Part shown: in pieces, positions 1-11,339 of the stretch
How the letters are laid out: each line of letters begins with the position of its first letter
Position numbering within the stretch: the stretch's first letter is position 1
Assembly: GCA_036245525.1 (NCBI GenBank)
Contig: BTPG01000001.1
Location: forward strand, 218,068,930 to 218,132,929
DNA: 64,000 bases
Direction of reading: 5' to 3'
DNA from: Semisulcospira habei
Taxonomy: Eukaryota > Mollusca > Gastropoda > Semisulcospiridae
Translations under genes and position numbers: made by a program
Notes under the pieces: model-generated
Told to the model about the DNA's origin: nothing
Database searches by the model: none
What the model saw: the letters and a program-made list of their open reading frames with translations, nothing else

Positions 1-930
1 GTTTATATCTTGTGTCAATTAGATCGGCAGAAGACAGCAAAAAGTGTTGAACAGAATACTGCTCGTCGCAGGCATAACACCATGGACGCTCCTCCTGTTT
101 TAGTAAACAAGAGTGTGTAACATACATGTGCCTGATGTGGAGCCGAGCAAGGACAGTCTCCTCACGGCAGCTGCAACAGCGCTAAGGTAGACTGTCGGAC
201 ACCTTAGGAAGAGCTTCATGCAGCTTGTTAGGTTCCTCTTTGTCCCACTCGGACTGTCACTCACGGGCTATGTACGCACTAATCACAGGTCTAAAATCAC
301 TATGAACAGTCTGTGCGTCAGGGACAGGTTTGATTGATTGATTGTACATTGCTTAACGTCCCGACAGCAACAAGGCTTTCTCAGGACGTGCCAGCACTGC
401 TTGTGAAAAAAAAAAAAAAACAGAATATTGAATGTATGTCGCCAGCCGGTCCACTACGTTAAATAAACCTACAACATAAAGCTAAAACCATTTGGCAACA
501 CACATCCAATATCAAGAGCTACAGGCAGTGCAGACAGTAGGAAGAGTTTTAAAAAGGCAAATACAGATGAATGGACATCGGGTAGACAGAAACACATGCC
601 CCCAGAATAGAAAGGAAAACCCACCCTGTGGGGCTGACCAGGGTGACCCTGGGAACTAAAAAGTACCTAACCCCACCCAAGTCCCCCAGGGCAGACCCGG
701 GTGGGGTCGTCAGGGACAGGGTCGTTGCGGGCATCGTTGACAGCAGAATCTGCGATCCTGTTGCCTTCGATGCCTACATGCCCTGGGACCCAAATAAAAA
801 TGATGTCATAATATTCCTTCATCAAATCTGCGCAGAGCTCTCTAATCTGCACCAGCCGAGGGTGGTCTGTTCCTGCACCCTGAAGGGCCTGCAGGGCAAA
901 AAAGAGTCCGACAGAATCAGGAAGTTAATT
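1..930 (-). pseudogene. C-terminal part of a LINE ORF2 (RNase H end plus C-terminal domain), split by a SINE-like insertion
   Basis: On the minus strand, 930-721 encodes the late part of an RNase H domain, including a segment reading FIWVPGHVGIEGNRIAD, typical of the RNase H of I/Jockey-superfamily non-LTR retrotransposons. Across the SINE-like unit at 329-707 the same protein resumes at about 315 and runs to position 1, with a C-terminal region containing LARLHIRHMYVTHS and a Cys-rich WCYACDE segment, also typical of these LINEs. At least one stop interrupts the second part. The N-terminal ORF2 domains are not present here. This is the same broad family as the copies at 7.7-18 kb, which lack this end. 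It is a dead 5'-truncated copy that also runs off the window edge. Confidence 0.8.
329..707 (-). mobile_element. SINE-like unit, copy 1, inserted into LINE RNase H
   Basis: This 379-bp unit ends on the plus-left side in TTGATTGATTG followed by ACATTGCTTAACGTCCCGAC and on the right in GGGCAGACCCGGGTGGGG. It is flanked by a perfect 13-bp direct repeat CGTCAGGGACAGG (316-328 and 708-720). Taken as a minus-strand retroposon, the head is the CCCCACCCGGG end and the tail the short ATCA-type repeats. Copies at 22813-23202 and 27059-27411 share both ends, and 23373-23645 is a diverged relative. I do not see a convincing tRNA A/B box in the head. Confidence 0.85.
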
Positions 931-1762
931 TCCCTAGACTGATAAACCGCCGTTAGTTCTGCAATAAATACAGATGAATGGTCTGGGAGGCGGTGCTTAA
1001 GGTTGTATACTATACCTATATTTTTTAATTGAAAACTGCTGCTTATAGGGTTTTTTGAGAGCCTTATTGAGTCTGGAGGCTATTGCCACCCTGAAAGACC
1101 CATGGTCCCGGGCATATTTGTAAGTTTGAGCCTTTTGCGTGACCTACCCCTTGAGCGAAAACACGCAAAATAGCTGATTTCAGAACACAATAAAAATTTA
1201 TCGAATAGTGTGTTAAAATGATAAAGAAACATTTCGGTCACTTCATAAAGTATGTTAGTATTTTCTCGTAAAAAAAGTGTGTTCTGATAATTGGAATTCT
1301 AAGTGCAATCGAGAAAAGTTTATGTTGTAAATTCGCAAATTGCCCGGATGTTATCAATAACATTACAAGTGTTTGCAATGTTGGGCAATTGCTCAGGCCC
1401 TTTTTATTCGATAAAGTCGTACTTTATGTTATAACTATCACATTGATTATGAAGAAAATATGGGGTCCCGCACAAAATTTGGCACTTTGGGTCGTTTTCG
1501 AGTGCGTATTCAATAAGGGATACAAGCGATGTCTGACTTCCGGCAGATCATATCTCCGCCGTAGCCGGTCACAAGCACGCATGAGAAAGAAGGGAAAACG
1601 ACTATTTTAAACCTACAAGGGAAAACCTACGCCCAAACTGTTGCAAACTATGCCCAAACTGCTAGTCCTCGATCACTATTTGTGACAGTAAACTGGAACA
1701 AACAACAACGGCAGATACGGGATGAAAACGTTTATCTATAAGTAATTAAATGCACGTGCTGG
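931..1762. other. AT-rich stretch without recognisable gene
   Basis: I see no convincing coding or RNA feature. The short open frame at 1389-1610 looks like chance. Confidence 0.5.
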
Positions 1763-2025
1763 TTCTTAGTAATTTAGTTAGTGCAGTGGTAAGGTATTGT
1801 TTTTGCCACGCAGGTGACCAGGGTTCGAGTCCCGTACATGGCGACTTTTTTTTCCTGCTCACATTTGAAACCCATACATTTTCTACTTCGCTAAATGAAA
1901 CAAACACACTTTAAACCCAAAGCAAAAAAAAAATTTAACGCGTGGTATTTTTTTATTTTTATTTTTTAAATATGCGATTATCATCACTGTGGGAATGTGA
2001 ATGTTAAACCATAAACCAACCAACC
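1763..2025 (+). mobile_element. tRNA-derived SINE (degenerate)
   Basis: The head has an A-box-like TTAGTGCAGTGG near 1777-1789 and a canonical B-box GGTTCGAGTCC at 1822-1832, with a Gly-like GCCAC segment between. The acceptor stem does not pair, so this is not a functional tRNA. Downstream the unit ends near 2025 in GTTAAACCATAAACCAACC, a tail resembling LINE/SINE 3' ends common in molluscs. The body is AT-rich and degenerate. Confidence 0.65.
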
Positions 2026-3339
2026 GGATTCAGTCTTGGATAAAAATGCACACTGGTTACCTCGGTACATTTGTTCATTCATTTTTTTCAGCCAGGCATT
2101 GTGTGAGAATGTTTACATTACATGTTTACATTCATTCAATCATTCACAGCTTCACTGATGAAAAAGCACACCAAAGAGTGTTGTCACAGACAGTTTTTAT
2201 TTTTTATTTTTACTGGCATCATCTACAAACATTAATTGATGTGAATTTGTTTTAATATACCTGCTGCAAGAAATGCTACATGTTCCTTTGGTGTCTCCGT
2301 GAAAGCAGGTCGATGAACATCTCTGGTTGAAAGATGTTTGTAAACAGATTGGTAGTGGATGTACCTATCTCTCTAGCTGAATCTCAGTTTCCCAGCAGTT
2401 TTTGGTTACAAATTATAAGGAAACAAAAACACACTACCACCGAGCCACCCAGCTCCCCCTCAAAATACAGCTTTACTGCAGAACATATTTCAACTACATG
2501 TAACATTATTCACATTTACATTGACAAAGTGTTGACTTTATACAAGCTATTTGGGAGAAAAGTGGAGCTGATGTCATTTTTAGTTGTGTGCATGCCTACG
2601 GAGACTTGTATGGACACGGATCATAGTCAGGTCATTCTGTTTGCTGGCGTGTGTCATGTACAGTACATCTGTAAAACTTGTGAAATGAACCATGTGGTTA
2701 GCAATTCTGATACGATAAGTAAAGCCACACAGCTGAAAGTCAAAGATTGACAGTGGAAGAAAAAAACAAAACAAACACAAAGTACAGTACATATCATATG
2801 CCTATGATCAGTTATCACCCAACCACTTAAATCTGCTGTGACAGCTGGAGGGTAATGCAAGAACTGCATGGTCAACTCACTCTTGAGCAGTATTGCGTTT
2901 TTCATTGAGCAAGTCCATATTTGCACAACATTTTAAGCTGAGGGTTTAATGACATAAATATACATCCCCACGTTTCTATATTTCCGCACATCCCCTCTTC
3001 AGAAAGGACCCATGGGTTTTATACTCTGAGGCCAATGACCATTTTCAGAATGAACCCTGTATATCATTTTGAATCATGCAAAGCGGAGCAGTGATAAGTT
3101 TTCTCCTTGTCTCACACCGATGCTGCACAAAATCTATCTGTACCACTGTTTCCTACCCCGTAAGTGTCAGCTGTGGAGTACATATTTTGAATGACTGATG
3201 TATGCCAGTATTTAGGAACTTGTCACAAAAAAGACCTGTTCATATGATGAAATGTCTTCGAAAAATGAACACATTGTCAGTAAAGGGGTTTTCCTTGGAT
3301 AATCAAAAACTAATACATATTAAGCTGCGTTTCCAAATC
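2026..3339. other. Unannotated AT-rich sequence
   Basis: No gene, RNA or element end could be supported. Open frames on both strands are short and of chance-like composition. Confidence 0.4.
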
Positions 3340-6300
3340 GCGACATGACAGGAGAGTGACAAAAAGTAACTTTTCTGAGGGGGTCATCCAAATAAATATG
3401 CATAGGAAGGTCTTACCATCAGGTATCTCTTTACCAAGTTTAGGGTTACAGTTAGGAATACTTGAGAAAAAAACATCTTTGGGCAATATATGGCTATCTT
3501 GTACCTATTTCCCAATTTCTTGTGACCCTTGACCTTTCTGACCTTTCATGCATACGAAATTAGTATGCATGAAAAGTTCTTACCACCTTGTACCAAGTCT
3601 GGGTTTGAAGTTGTGTATACTTGAGAAAACATCTGTTTGGTCAAAATACAGATATTTTTCACCTTTTTACTGCACTACAAATTACAACATGGGTGTCAAA
3701 TCGCTTTGTCACGTTGTTATATGAAAACACACAAAGCACACCCCCATCACTGTACAATAGCCCCTGAACTGCTCGACTGCACGTTACAATTTTGTCGCCC
3801 CGCTGCTTCTATGTCAGGCTTATGGAAACACTCCCTCTTTATTTCTATGTTCTCGAGTTTTGTCATTGTCACTTTGTTGTCACTGCCCCACTGCTGTTTT
3901 GTCTGCAGTTGAATAGCCAGGCCTAAAGCCTGCTTGCCCTTCTCCTAATATATGGCTATGCATCAGCTCAGGCAGTAAGGCACAGGCTTTTGCTGCATTG
4001 CGAATGATGTGACTGTCCAAAACCTTGACATTGTGGCCAGCCTGGTGGATGGACATCAAAATAACAGGACGTCTGCCCTCCTACACACGACAATCAGTTC
4101 ACTTCCTTTGCCTTCTCGTCGGTTGGCCATCGCGGAGATATGTACCCGCTGAACTCTTCTTCCCTTATCTTTCGCAACCTGCAAAAGATAATTTTGTATC
4201 AAAAAAAGTTTTGACATGCACATATTGCTTGCATATATGTTTGCAAGTATTTATACAAAGTACATACATGCATAATATGACAGTAGTCAGAACATGAACA
4301 AGAAAGGCAATGTCCTTATGGTTCACGTGTATGACCAATCCACATAATACGTCTGACCTTTTTGACCTTGGCTTGACTTCTCCAACAGGTCTCTGAAAAT
4401 GTCTAAACATAAGTATAGGGCTGGATTTTGTACCAGTGAAACCTGAGTTTTTTTTTTCCAAATCCCTTCATTTTTCACACATTTGTCAACCTTCTGTGAC
4501 CCTTGACCTCTGTGAGGGGCTGATTACATTAGTATGCACAGAAAAGTGTTATCATCATGCCAAATGTTATTGAAAAGTTTGCAAAAACATTGATAAAAAC
4601 TACAACTCTACCCGAAACTAACTTTTGTCACCCTTATCATGTGGTATCTCCATAGCAAGTTTGAGTTTGAAGTTGAAAATACTACTTGAGATGACCTTTG
4701 AAAGGTCACAGAAATTGGTATGTTTAGAATTATTTTACCACAAAGTACCCTTGTGCCAAGTTTGAAGTCTGAGGCTTGCATAGTCTTCGAGGAAATGCCA
4801 ATGTTAAAGTTGCCCACAGATAACAGACAGTTGACGGACAACCCATTACAAACACTTACTTTTGCTATCACACGTGCGCCAAAAATTAGACGCCATTGAG
4901 CTTGAAATGACCACAAAGGGTGTATACATATATCTAGAATCAGCATCAATATTCAAAGTGTAACTTGCAGAAATTGTTTCAAACAGGACACAACGCATTG
5001 CTGTTTAGCAACAGCACACACTGGACCAAATGGGTAGTTTTCTAGTCCTTTTGTATGCACTAAGTGCTTATTAAAGAAAACGACAGTATTTGCAAACTTG
5101 CCCAACCCTCTAGTTTTCAAATCAAATGCAATATGGTGCCACTTGTTGACAGCAAGTGATTTTAGCATTCGGTGTTGTTGAGAATGCTGGTACTAGTACT
5201 ACACCATCTTCAAAATGAAAGAAAGCATTACAGTGTGATGTGTTTATTCCAACCAGTTGTGTTTTGTTATGAACCTGATTCTATTCACAAATCAATCGGT
5301 ATGCTTTACCTCGAGTCCAGGACAATAAGTTTCGCCTTCTCTCACTTTAGTTGATCTGCTGGAACTGGAATTGCCTGCTTTTAGCTGTGGCCTTCTCCTT
5401 TGAGCAACATGACCTGACTAGCTCTTGCCTCTTCTTGGTGTAGGCATCATACTTCTGTGCTTGTTTGCAAGTATACCCTCTGGGCGTGACTCTGCAGTGA
5501 GACGTCAACAGCAGCACTGACCTGAAATGAAATACATGTTTATTATCGTGTTATTCGGCAGCATGGCAATTTCACTTCTGATCTTATTTCAGGGTGGGTC
5601 GGTTCAAAACTCCACAAACAGGGACTTTGTTATAGCATTATAAACAATTCGGGGCCGGTGGGGGAGTCCCCCCCACCCCCCCACCCAATTCGTCCCTATA
5701 TTTAGTTTACACATTACTACCTTCAAACTAATGTGAAATAAACTGTGAACACCACAAACAACAATGGTGAAGCCTGGATCACTCGTGAGCATTTAAAACT
5801 GATCATTTTCTTAATCTGAACTGTGTGACCTTTACAACAGGTGACTGAAATTTAAGTGCCATGAGTCTAAGCATAAGTAAAGGGCTGGCTTATGTACAGT
5901 TGTGAATAGTATTTGAGAAAAAATATCTTTTGTCAAAATATGGCTATTTTTTTTTTTTTTTTACCTATTTCTTGATTTCTCATGACCCTTGGCCTGAACT
6001 CAAACTGGTAGGCTAAGAGTAAGAAAGGTCTTGCCACAAAGTATCCTTCGGCTACGTTTGAAGACTGTGGTTTGAATAGTCTCCGAGAAAATGCCAACAT
6101 TAAAGTTTACCATGGATGACCAATGACCCAGAACATAGCCTTACACTTGCTTCGCACATGAGCCAATGAAAGAAGGCATTACAGTATGATGTGTTCATTC
6201 ACACCATAGTTGTGTTGTGTTCTGCACCTGATTCTCATCACAGATCTACTGGTATGATTTACCTTGAGTCCAGGAGAATACGTGTCACCTTCCCTCACTT

Positions 6301-6720
6301 CACTTGAGCTGTGAGTGTGACCTTGGTCAGTTGGTGTAGGCGTCATACTTCTGCGCTTGTTTGCAAGTATGTACTCTGGGTGAAAGTACTGAGACTCCAC
6401 AGCGAGAGGTCAACAGCAGTATTAGCCTGAAATGAAAAACATGATTATTACTGTGTTGTTCGGCAGCATGACAATTTCACTTTGCGTGAACTAAATGCAG
6501 GGGCAGATTATTACTTTCAAAATAAATGCGACAAAAACTGTGTAAACCGCAAAGAACAAACAACAATGGCAAAGTCACGTCTGTACGCCTCATGCACATA
6601 ACTGATTCACAACCTGTGTGACCTTTCCAAAAGGTAGCTGAAATAAGTGTCACGAGTCTCAACATAAAGGCTTGCTTTTGTACTAGTCAAATTTGTATTT
6701 TTCACACATTCTACGGTCAT
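3340..6720. repeat. Diverged direct repeats rich in TGACCT/AGGTCA motifs
   Basis: Blocks such as CTTGTGACCCTTGACCT, 'gcataggaaggtcttaccatc' type segments (shortened here) and 'accaagtttgggtttgaagtt' type segments recur many times. A longer unit is also repeated: the segment at about 4378-5590 recurs at about 5828-6490, with a third beginning near 6614. The matching parts include the block around GGCATTACAGT...TGATGTGTT at 5225 and 6177. Similar material in the opposite orientation lies at 44.7-45.34 kb inside a TIR-bounded element, so this region is probably a decayed, tandemly duplicated relative. Confidence 0.7.
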
Positions 6721-6826
6721 CCAAAATGGTAGTCAACAAATATTAGGGTTTCAGTCATAGTAGCGTTTTACTAGGTAACCCTTTTAATCCTGATACACCC
6801 ACTGCTTGAAATAAATGTGACTATGA

Positions 6827-6897
6827 TAGTTCAAGGGTGGTGCCAGAATAGATTGGCGTATTATCCGCCAAGCTATTCTGGCACCATCCTTGAACTA
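6827..6897. other. 71-nt near-perfect hairpin, miRNA-precursor-like
   Basis: The arms 6827-6851 and 6873-6897 pair over 25 bp with one G:U-type difference. After one mismatch a further 6-bp stem closes a loop of about 7 nt (TATTATC). The size and short loop resemble an animal pre-miRNA, but a tiny foldback transposon is equally possible. I do not recognise either arm as a known miRNA. Confidence 0.55.
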
Positions 6898-6999
6898 AAA
6901 AAATGCTGGACCTATCTCCTAATCTGTAATATAGCCTTCATATGACAGAGAATGGATGAGAAAACTAAGTTACTAAGTACTGAAAGCAGTTACTGAGTT

Positions 7000-7689
7000 A
7001 GTAATGCAAAATTCTCCCTTAGCAGGACTTTTTACTACACACAGTACGTTTTCCTAAATAATAAGCACTGGCACTGGTTTAATATCACTACAATGTGGAC
7101 TACATTCCTTCCACCGTATTAGTAAAGGCTCTCTGAGAATGTATGGAAATGTTCTACTTCTAGGTGGTGACTGACATACATGGAATGCATGCCCCTGTCA
7201 ACCCACAATAAAATGTAGTCTTCTTCATTGCAGGTAGGCTGTAAATTTCCATGCATAAAAGGACAGTTAGCTATTGGGGTTTTACGCCGTGCAGGTGACA
7301 TCTCACGGCGGTGCATAAAACTTTTTTTTCTTAAAGAGTTGGAAAACCATTCAGATACACCACCAACCACTTTTTCTACTTTAGTTTACCTTTTTCTTGC
7401 TGATGTCTGAAGAGATTTTGTTGTTTTCCTGGCTCCCGTTCGGTTGGCCCGTTCATTTTTTTTTTCTTTTCTTCTTCTGAGAAATGGTTATGCGTTACCA
7501 CTGACGCTCGATGACTTGTCGCAACTTATGCAAAAGTATCTTATTTCTGAGGAAACACAACATTTTATGCATAGAAACAGTCAGCTTACACACCTATTTC
7601 AGACAGTATATATCTTTTGTCAATTATCGATAAATTGAGCTTGTTTGCAATACGACTTGCCGTACGGCGGTTTTTTCGGTGACCTCTAG
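7000..7689. other. Mostly unannotated; short repeat tail near 7245-7320
   Basis: The minus strand of about 7245-7320 reads CCGCCGTGAGATG followed by a GGCGTAAAACCCC-type end, which matches the short unit at 21755-21815. The rest shows no supported feature. Confidence 0.45.
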
Positions 7690-8914
7690 TCTCAGGTCAC
7701 GGCAGACGCAAGATAGCGGTATCTAAATGCGCAGAAAAGATGCGTGAAAGAGGTGTGTCCTACAACCTTAAATGGGCATCTAGGATGGCGAAAGGACACT
7801 GCGGCCACAGCCAATCTCCCATCCTCAGACTTTGACCCATCTGTATAAAAACGACAATAGCCAGGAAAACTTGAAAGGAGTTCATTGAGGCTCTGTTGGT
7901 ATATGGCTGGTGGAGTAGAGTCCTTCTTGTGGGCAGTCAAGTCCAGCAAGATGTCAGGAACTGGTAATAGCAAGGGTGGAATGATGTGTTGCAGAGATTC
8001 CGAAACTCTGTCCAGGTCCATTCTGGCCGCCTGCAGATGAGGTCGGACACGGAAGGAAAGTGGACGGACAGCTCTCGGATGGTATCTTAAATCTCTGCAA
8101 ATGGCAGTTTAAAAACACAATCATAGGCAGGAATGGATTGTCTGGATGGGCCTTCAGTTTCAGAATGTAGATGAGCATGAGGCAGATGCGGTGGAACTTG
8201 AGAGAAGGCTCTCCTGCATCGGCATACAGACTAGGAACTGGAGACGTCCTGAAGGACCCCAGACATATCCGCAGACCCTGATGGTGAATTGTGTTCAGAC
8301 GCTGTAGAACAGACTTGGAAGCCAGAGCCGTGATCCAGTTTGGACCGAACAAGGGCCCGGTACAGTCGAAGTCAAACAGTGCGGTCTGCACCCCAGTCAG
8401 TACGACCAATAACACGAAGAATGTCGAGGGCCTTCTGACAAGAGGTTCTAAGGTAATTAATATTGTTGTGAAAGGTCAGTCTTTTGTCAAAGATGACCCC
8501 CAGAAACTTTGCCTCCTCGGCCACCTTAATTGGCACTCCCACAATGCTCAGGCTAGGTTCTGGAAAAAATTTCGTCTGGTTGGTAAAATGCACACAGTCT
8601 GTCGGGCGAGAACTTGAATCCGTTGAGAGACACCCATCCGTGGATGCGATCAACGCACAGTTGCAGGCGCCTCTCAAGGGACGCAAGTCCTCGACCCCGT
8701 GCGCACAAAGTCTTCAACAAAGAAAGAGCATTCAGAATCATCCTTGATGGCCTTTACAATATTATTAATTTTAATACTAAATAAAACAGGAGATAGAATG
8801 CTGCCCTGCGGGATACCCATTTCCTGTTCAAAGGAGTTGGAGAGGGTGGAGCCCACACGGACATGGAACAAACGGTTAGACAAAAAATTGTGAATAAAAA
8901 CGGGCAGGTGCCCT

Positions 8915-9970
8915 TTAACTCTTACCAGTTCGCTCTATTTGAGGCCAGTGAACAAAATGACTTTTACCCTCACACATGACCAAGCAAAAATGCTGCTGAA
9001 AGCTCTTCTAGTGGTCAAAAGTTGGCTTATTATACATCATATTAAAGTGCATTGAGTCAGCTTTCAGTCAGGATAAGTAAAAAGTCTGTACTTAACGTAG
9101 TTTAGAAGTTGTTGTTTATTTAGCGACGAAGAAAAAATGGTGTCCGGTTTCCAAAAACAGTTTTCACGAAAGTCACTAAGAAGAAAATTTTTTTGTTTCT
9201 TGCCCCTTTGTTTAAAATGTGAATCCGGTGTGTGGACAAATCATTTCTACACATTTTTGTGAAGTTTCAAGAAAATGTGTTTGAATTTATAAGAGTTACG
9301 CAACATAATCTACACCGGTCAAGGGCAGGAAAAAGTGGGCGTGTCAACACCTGGCATGACTGAGACAACAAACATGTGCTTCTCTGAAAATCTCTGACTT
9401 GCTGAAAATATCACTGAGGCAATACACAGCAAGTAATAAAACTTGTTTATGTACTTCATAAAGTTTCACGATTCTGAATCAGACAATAGGTAAACAAAGA
9501 CTCACATGGATAGCACATGGTCAAACCAAAATAGAAAGTGTCACAATGACCTGCGATGGTTTTCTTTCGTTTTTTCCACATCGCTGGTGCTGGAATCATG
9601 TTCAGTGGCCTGGTTGCTGGAAGATTCCCCTTCAGTGAGATACTCTTCACTTTCGGACTCAGATGAACTCATTTTGACGGAATATTCTCAGAGAGAAATC
9701 GCAAGCAGTGAAAATAAAATAACGCAGTAGGGAAAGCAAGATGGTGGACGTAGTGACTCGATCGATAACAAAGGTCACGAACAAACTCAAAATTAATATT
9801 TTTTTCATTCTATCATATGAAAGTGACTTTCTAATGTCAATAAGTTATTACAATAATACTGAGAGTAAAAATTAATTGGTTTTAATTCAGTAAACACGAT
9901 GGAATTTTCCATGGGCATGGCTTCGTATGTATACATACGATGGCCAAGGGAGCGAACTGGTAAGAGTTAA
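8915..9970. mobile_element. Non-autonomous piggyBac-like element with TTAA target duplication
   Basis: TTAA at 8915-8918 and 9967-9970 flank a 1048-bp body with perfect 17-bp terminal inverted repeats, CTCTTACCAGTTCGCTC (8919-8935) and its complement (9950-9966). The element sits inside the RT of LINE copy B, so it is younger than that copy. Near its right end is a perfect 16-bp palindrome CGTATGTATACATACG. It carries only a short acidic reading frame (9541-9672, minus) and no catalytic domain. Confidence 0.9.
9541..9672 (-). pseudogene. Acidic N-terminal stub of a piggyBac-type transposase
   Basis: A 43-residue minus-strand frame starts at the ATG whose first base is 9672 and reads MSSSESESEEYLTEGE before continuing Ser/Thr/Glu-rich to a stop at 9541-9543. 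Short acidic Ser/Asp/Glu-rich N-termini are usual in piggyBac transposases, and the frame lies in the expected place within a TTAA-flanked element. No DDE domain follows. Calling it a transposase remnant is inference from composition and position. Confidence 0.5.
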
Positions 9971-10544
9971 AACCCATGTCCAACAAGTCAGACATTATAC
10001 AATACTTCCAGGTAGTGTCATATGCCTTCTCAAAATCGAAGAAAATTGCATAGACATGCTGCTTGTTGACAAAAGCATCTTGGATAAATGACTCAAAGCG
10101 GACTAGATGGTCAGTTGTACTACGGAAGCGCCGGAAACCGCACTGGAGGTCTGTGTTGAGATCCTGTGACTCAAGATGCCACACCAGGCAGGCGTTGACC
10201 AGGCGTTCCATAGTTTTACATAAACATGACGTCAAAGCGATTGGCCGGTAGTTGCCCGGATCGAAAGGATCCTTAGGGGTTGACTAAAAGACGTAAGTCC
10301 TCAAAGTTAGAGTGAAAACCATGACAATTCCACTAAAGAATAGAGTACATGATTATGTCATGTGGGGGAGAAAAGTTTCTCCCCCCCCTTGTCCTTTGTC
10401 TTGGAAGGAGTCGAAGAAACAGAGGGGTGCCGGCTCCCGGGCCTCCTCTGGTTTGTTCGGAGATGAGGGGAGTGGAGCTGCCGCAACACCAGCTACAACA
10501 ACTTCCACTCCCTCCATTTGCTCCTCCAATGCAGCATATTTGTT

Positions 10545-10736
10545 TTGATTGATTGATTGTACATTGCTTAACGTTCCAACAGCAACAAGACTTTCTCAGG
10601 ACGTGCCTGCACTGATTGTGAAAAAAAAAACAACAGAAAATTGAATGTATGTCGCCAGCTGGTCCAATACATTAAATAAACCTAAGACATCTGGCCTAAA
10701 TAAAGCTAAGACCATTTAGCAACACACATCCAATAT
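10545..10736 (-). mobile_element. Truncated SINE-like unit (tail half only)
   Basis: This carries the TTGATTGATTG/ACATTGCTTAACGT end and continues to the 'acatccaatat' point of the unit, then abuts the endonuclease of LINE copy A at about 10737. The head is missing. The left neighbour is ORF1 of copy B, so the flanks are not continuous and no target duplication can be recognised. Confidence 0.75.
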
Positions 10737-11285
10737 TCAAGTGAGGTCTAGAACAGAACTAGATCCTGAACCTGGGTTAGAGTAGGTAGGTGAGCCATCG
10801 TTAAAGACACACAAGTTGAAAAGAAACATCTTCTAACATCTGACCTCTGCCATCATAGTGGTCACTACCCCACAGGTGAGCATGACCGTTAAAATCTCCC
10901 ATGAGAATAAAGGGAGGGGGCAGCTGATATACTAAATTAAAAATATCATTACTACAGACTCGCAGGAATGGTGGCAGGTAAACACTGCATATGGTTACGG
11001 TCTTCTGTAAGGTAACCCGAGCTACGACAGCTTGAAGACAGGTGTCGATGCTAACGGGGCTACATAAAATTTGGCTGCTAACGAGAAGAGCCACTCCAAC
11101 CAAGCGCCTCTCCGAATCAGAGCCTTTATGGATAGTATTAAAACCATTAAAAGAGACAGGGTCAGAAGTCTTCAGGTAAGTCTCCTGAAGAGATATTACC
11201 GAGGGATTATAGGAGTTGACTAAAAGACGTAATTCCTCAAAGTTAGCGTGAAAACCACGACAATTTTACTGAATTAGAGAGTACA
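10737..11285 (-). pseudogene. LINE copy A, ORF2 endonuclease fragment
   Basis: The minus strand starts near 11275 with an ORF2 start like that of copy C (NCRGF, then NPSVISLQETYLK), the usual opening of an APE-type endonuclease, where N and QE are conserved. It continues through a long stretch to ILMGDFNGHAHLWGS (near 10880), the GDFN catalytic motif. The protein breaks off at about 10737, where the truncated SINE-like unit begins, so RT and RNase H are missing. A stop codon follows the first few residues. Confidence 0.85.
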
Positions 11286-11339
11286 TGATTATGTCTTATG
11301 TGGGGGAGAAGAGTTTCTTCACCCCCCCCCCCCTCCCCC

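Larger units (their letters stand above)
7690..10544 (-). pseudogene. LINE copy B: internally deleted non-LTR retrotransposon (ORF1 end, ORF2 start, RT, RNase H)
   Basis: Read on the minus strand, 10544-10370 matches the end of ORF1 of copies A and C, and 10335-10280 matches the first residues of ORF2. At about 10268 this jumps directly to reverse transcriptase (SCLCKTMERLVNACLVWHLE, then FFDFEKAYDTTW), so the endonuclease is missing. RT continues after the piggyBac-like insertion at 8919-9966 with MGIPQGSILSPVLF at about 8830, then a thumb-like region with FLGVIFDKRLTF. It ends in an RNase H start (FYTDGSKSEDG, near 7840). The active-site region reads SFFVEDF, where a DD pair is expected. 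There are several frameshifts, and the end of RNase H and the tail are absent at 7690. I assign it to the I/Jockey superfamily with RNase H. Confidence 0.85.

Noticed and set aside
329..707. Interpretation of this unit as the LINE's own 3' untranslated region
   Set aside because: The LINE protein continues on both sides and a 13-bp TSD is present.
1763..1845. Functional tRNA-Gly gene
   Set aside because: A and B boxes are present but the acceptor and anticodon stems do not pair, and a SINE body follows.
1389..2750. Several short open frames
   Set aside because: Composition and length fit chance; no motif or homologue recognised.
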